From assembly GCA_041391425.1 (NCBI GenBank), contig JAWKNZ010000030.1, positions 1 to 6,324 on the forward strand: a DNA stretch of 6,324 bases. Direction: 5' to 3'. How positions within the stretch are numbered: position 1 is the first letter of the stretch; every line of letters begins with the position of its first letter. The position numbers were made by a program, and so were the translations under genes. Shown piece by piece: positions 5,028 to 6,324 of the stretch. The stretch is from JAWKNZ01 sp041391425. GTDB lineage: Bacteria; Bdellovibrionota_B; Oligoflexia; Oligoflexales; JAWKNZ01. The notes beneath the pieces are model-generated. The model was not told the origin of the DNA. It searched no databases and worked only from the letters and a program-made list of their open reading frames with translations.

Positions 5028-6324
5028 TTGTATATTACCCGCAAAAGAAAACGTTATTTGCGTTATTATATATTTTCGCTTTGTATCGCCGGAATTTGCT
5101 TAGCTGCAAGCTTCAGCTCAAGTTCGAATAACGAAGAAACTGATCAACCAAATAGCGATGGTATTGAGTCTACTAAGAAGCCAAGCAATACGCCTCAAAA
5201 TGAAGTGCTAGACGGAGTTGAGAAAAAGACAGCATCACTCTTAGAAGAGCAAAATACTGATGCTCTACCACAAATACCAAACAGACTTCCTCCGGCAAGT
5301 GACGATGGTTATATTTATTTAAATAATAGACGACTCACTATCGACCCAGATTATCAAGCTAGTCTCACAGATTTTATACAACAGCACGGAAACCCTAAAG
5401 CAACTATAGTTGCTGTCGACATCAAGACGGGACGAATTCTAGCGATGGCTCAAGGAGAAGATACCACCACTTGGGGACAACAGGGGCATACAGCGTTATA
5501 TACAGGCTTTCCAGCCGCATCAATTTTTAAAAACGTAACAGCTGCCTCTGCCTTAGACATCCTTTCCTTTGACGAAGATAAGCAAATCGGACTAAGAGGC
5601 GGATGCGCTAGCGTACATTCTCGGGGGATTTGGTTAAAAGATATTCCTCCAAGCCGGCACTACCGTATGACCCTTAGATTGGCGTACGGGCGCTCTTGCA
5701 ATGGTTTTTTTGCAAAGATGGCAGTTAATGAAGTCGGCCTTGGTTCTATCGAAGAATATGCGTCTCGATTTGGGTGGGGGCATATCATTCCGACAGACTT
5801 TAAACTCAAAGCAAGCCCAATAATAGCTCCAAAAGCAGCTGAATCTAGCATACATACAGTTGGTCGTTTTGCAGCTGGTTTTGGATTAGTAGGATTAAGC
5901 GCAATGCACGCTGCCTGGTTCACGGTTGCAATCGCTAATGACGGCGTGCCAAAGAAATTGACATTGTTTACCGACACCCCTGCTCCAATCAACTACTATG
6001 AACATCGACTATTCGCCAAAGAGACAGGAGTTAAGCTAAGAGATATCATGAAGAAAACGACTAACGGCGGGACTGCATCCTCTGTCTTTCGTAAGCGCCG
6101 CTACCGCAAATTGAAATCATTAGTCGGAGGAAAAACGGGAACTTTAAATGGCAATGCACCAAAAGGGCTCACAAATTGGTTTACAGGTATTATGCCCCTC
6201 GATAATCCAGAAATCGCCATTGCGGCGGTAACTGTAACTGGAGATCTATGGTTTATTAAAGGACCACATCTTGCTGCTGAAGGTTTTCGTCAATGGCATG
6301 ACTTAAAGAACTCTCGCATGAAAA
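5028..6324 (+). CDS. Penicillin-binding transpeptidase, 3' end beyond window
   Basis: The reading frame is open from 5028 to the window edge (432 codons plus one base). The start is TTG: GGAG (5017-5020) lies seven bases upstream, an in-frame TAA at 5007-5009 rules out earlier starts, and the first in-frame ATG (5445) is inside the catalytic domain. A basic N-terminus (RKRKR) precedes one membrane anchor (about 13-29), then a Ser/Asn/Gln/Glu-rich linker (about 30-90). The transpeptidase domain begins near 94 and contains LTIDPDYQ (103-110) and VAVDIKTGRILAMAQ (128-142). All three penicilloyl-serine motifs are present: SIFK with nucleophile S165, SCN (223-225) and KTGT (369-372). There is no transglycosylase domain and no PBP dimerisation-domain-sized region, so it is a compact class-B-like D,D-transpeptidase that cross-links peptidoglycan from the periplasmic side. 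C193 and C224 could form a disulfide. The PBP subclass cannot be fixed. Confidence 0.88.
   Translation, partial: MYITRKRKRYLRYYIFSLCIAGICLAASFSSSSNNEETDQPNSDGIESTKKPSNTPQNEVLDGVEKKTASLLEEQNTDALPQIPNRLPPASDDGYIYLNNRRLTIDPDYQASLTDFIQQHGNPKATIVAVDIKTGRILAMAQGEDTTTWGQQGHTALYTGFPAASIFKNVTAASALDILSFDEDKQIGLRGGCASVHSRGIWLKDIPPSRHYRMTLRLAYGRSCNGFFAKMAVNEVGLGSIEEYASRFGWGHIIPTDFKLKASPIIAPKAAESSIHTVGRFAAGFGLVGLSAMHAAWFTVAIANDGVPKKLTLFTDTPAPINYYEHRLFAKETGVKLRDIMKKTTNGGTASSVFRKRRYRKLKSLVGGKTGTLNGNAPKGLTNWFTGIMPLDNPEIAIAAVTVTGDLWFIKGPHLAAEGFRQWHDLKNSRMK

Noticed and set aside
5634..5992. Two overlapping minus-strand open frames opposite the PBP gene
   Set aside because: They are antisense to the transpeptidase domain, which carries clear motifs on the plus strand in a single open frame.

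Overview
The window comes from an AT-rich chromosome of a Gram-negative bacterium. The outer membrane and LPS are implied by a YjgP/YjgQ (LptF/LptG) permease, and several products carry export signals. A delta-type or Bdellovibrionota-like predator or saprophyte would fit the mix of a planctomycete-type cytochrome c lipoprotein, a secreted M14 peptidase and a short class-B-like PBP. That placement is a guess from gene style; nothing in the sequence fixes the taxon.

Layout from left to right. Positions 1-173 and 1918-2091 are two arms of a near-identical inverted repeat (about 96% by eye). Each arm joins parts of two foldback elements, called A and B here. Between the arms lie a 342-bp gene-free leader, a two-domain c-type cytochrome lipoprotein (516-1403), a small exported Cys/His protein (1499-1795) and a rho-independent terminator. 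A full-length copy of element A (2053-2237) continues out of the right arm; it is a 185-bp palindrome with perfect 24-bp ends.

Next come a good sigma70-type promoter, an M14 zinc carboxypeptidase (2408-3508) and a strong terminator. That terminator also separates the peptidase from the convergent LptF/LptG permease on the minus strand (3585-4835). A 192-bp divergent intergenic region holding a perfect 8+8 bp palindrome leads to a penicillin-binding transpeptidase. This gene begins at a TTG codon (5028) and runs off the right edge.

All five proteins are predicted to act in the envelope: redox (cytochrome pair), periplasmic or secreted proteolysis (M14), LPS transport (LptF/G) and peptidoglycan cross-linking (PBP). 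They do not form one operon. The most unusual feature is the bracketing of the cytochrome pair by inverted composite foldback repeats, which makes it look like a cassette without its own transposase.
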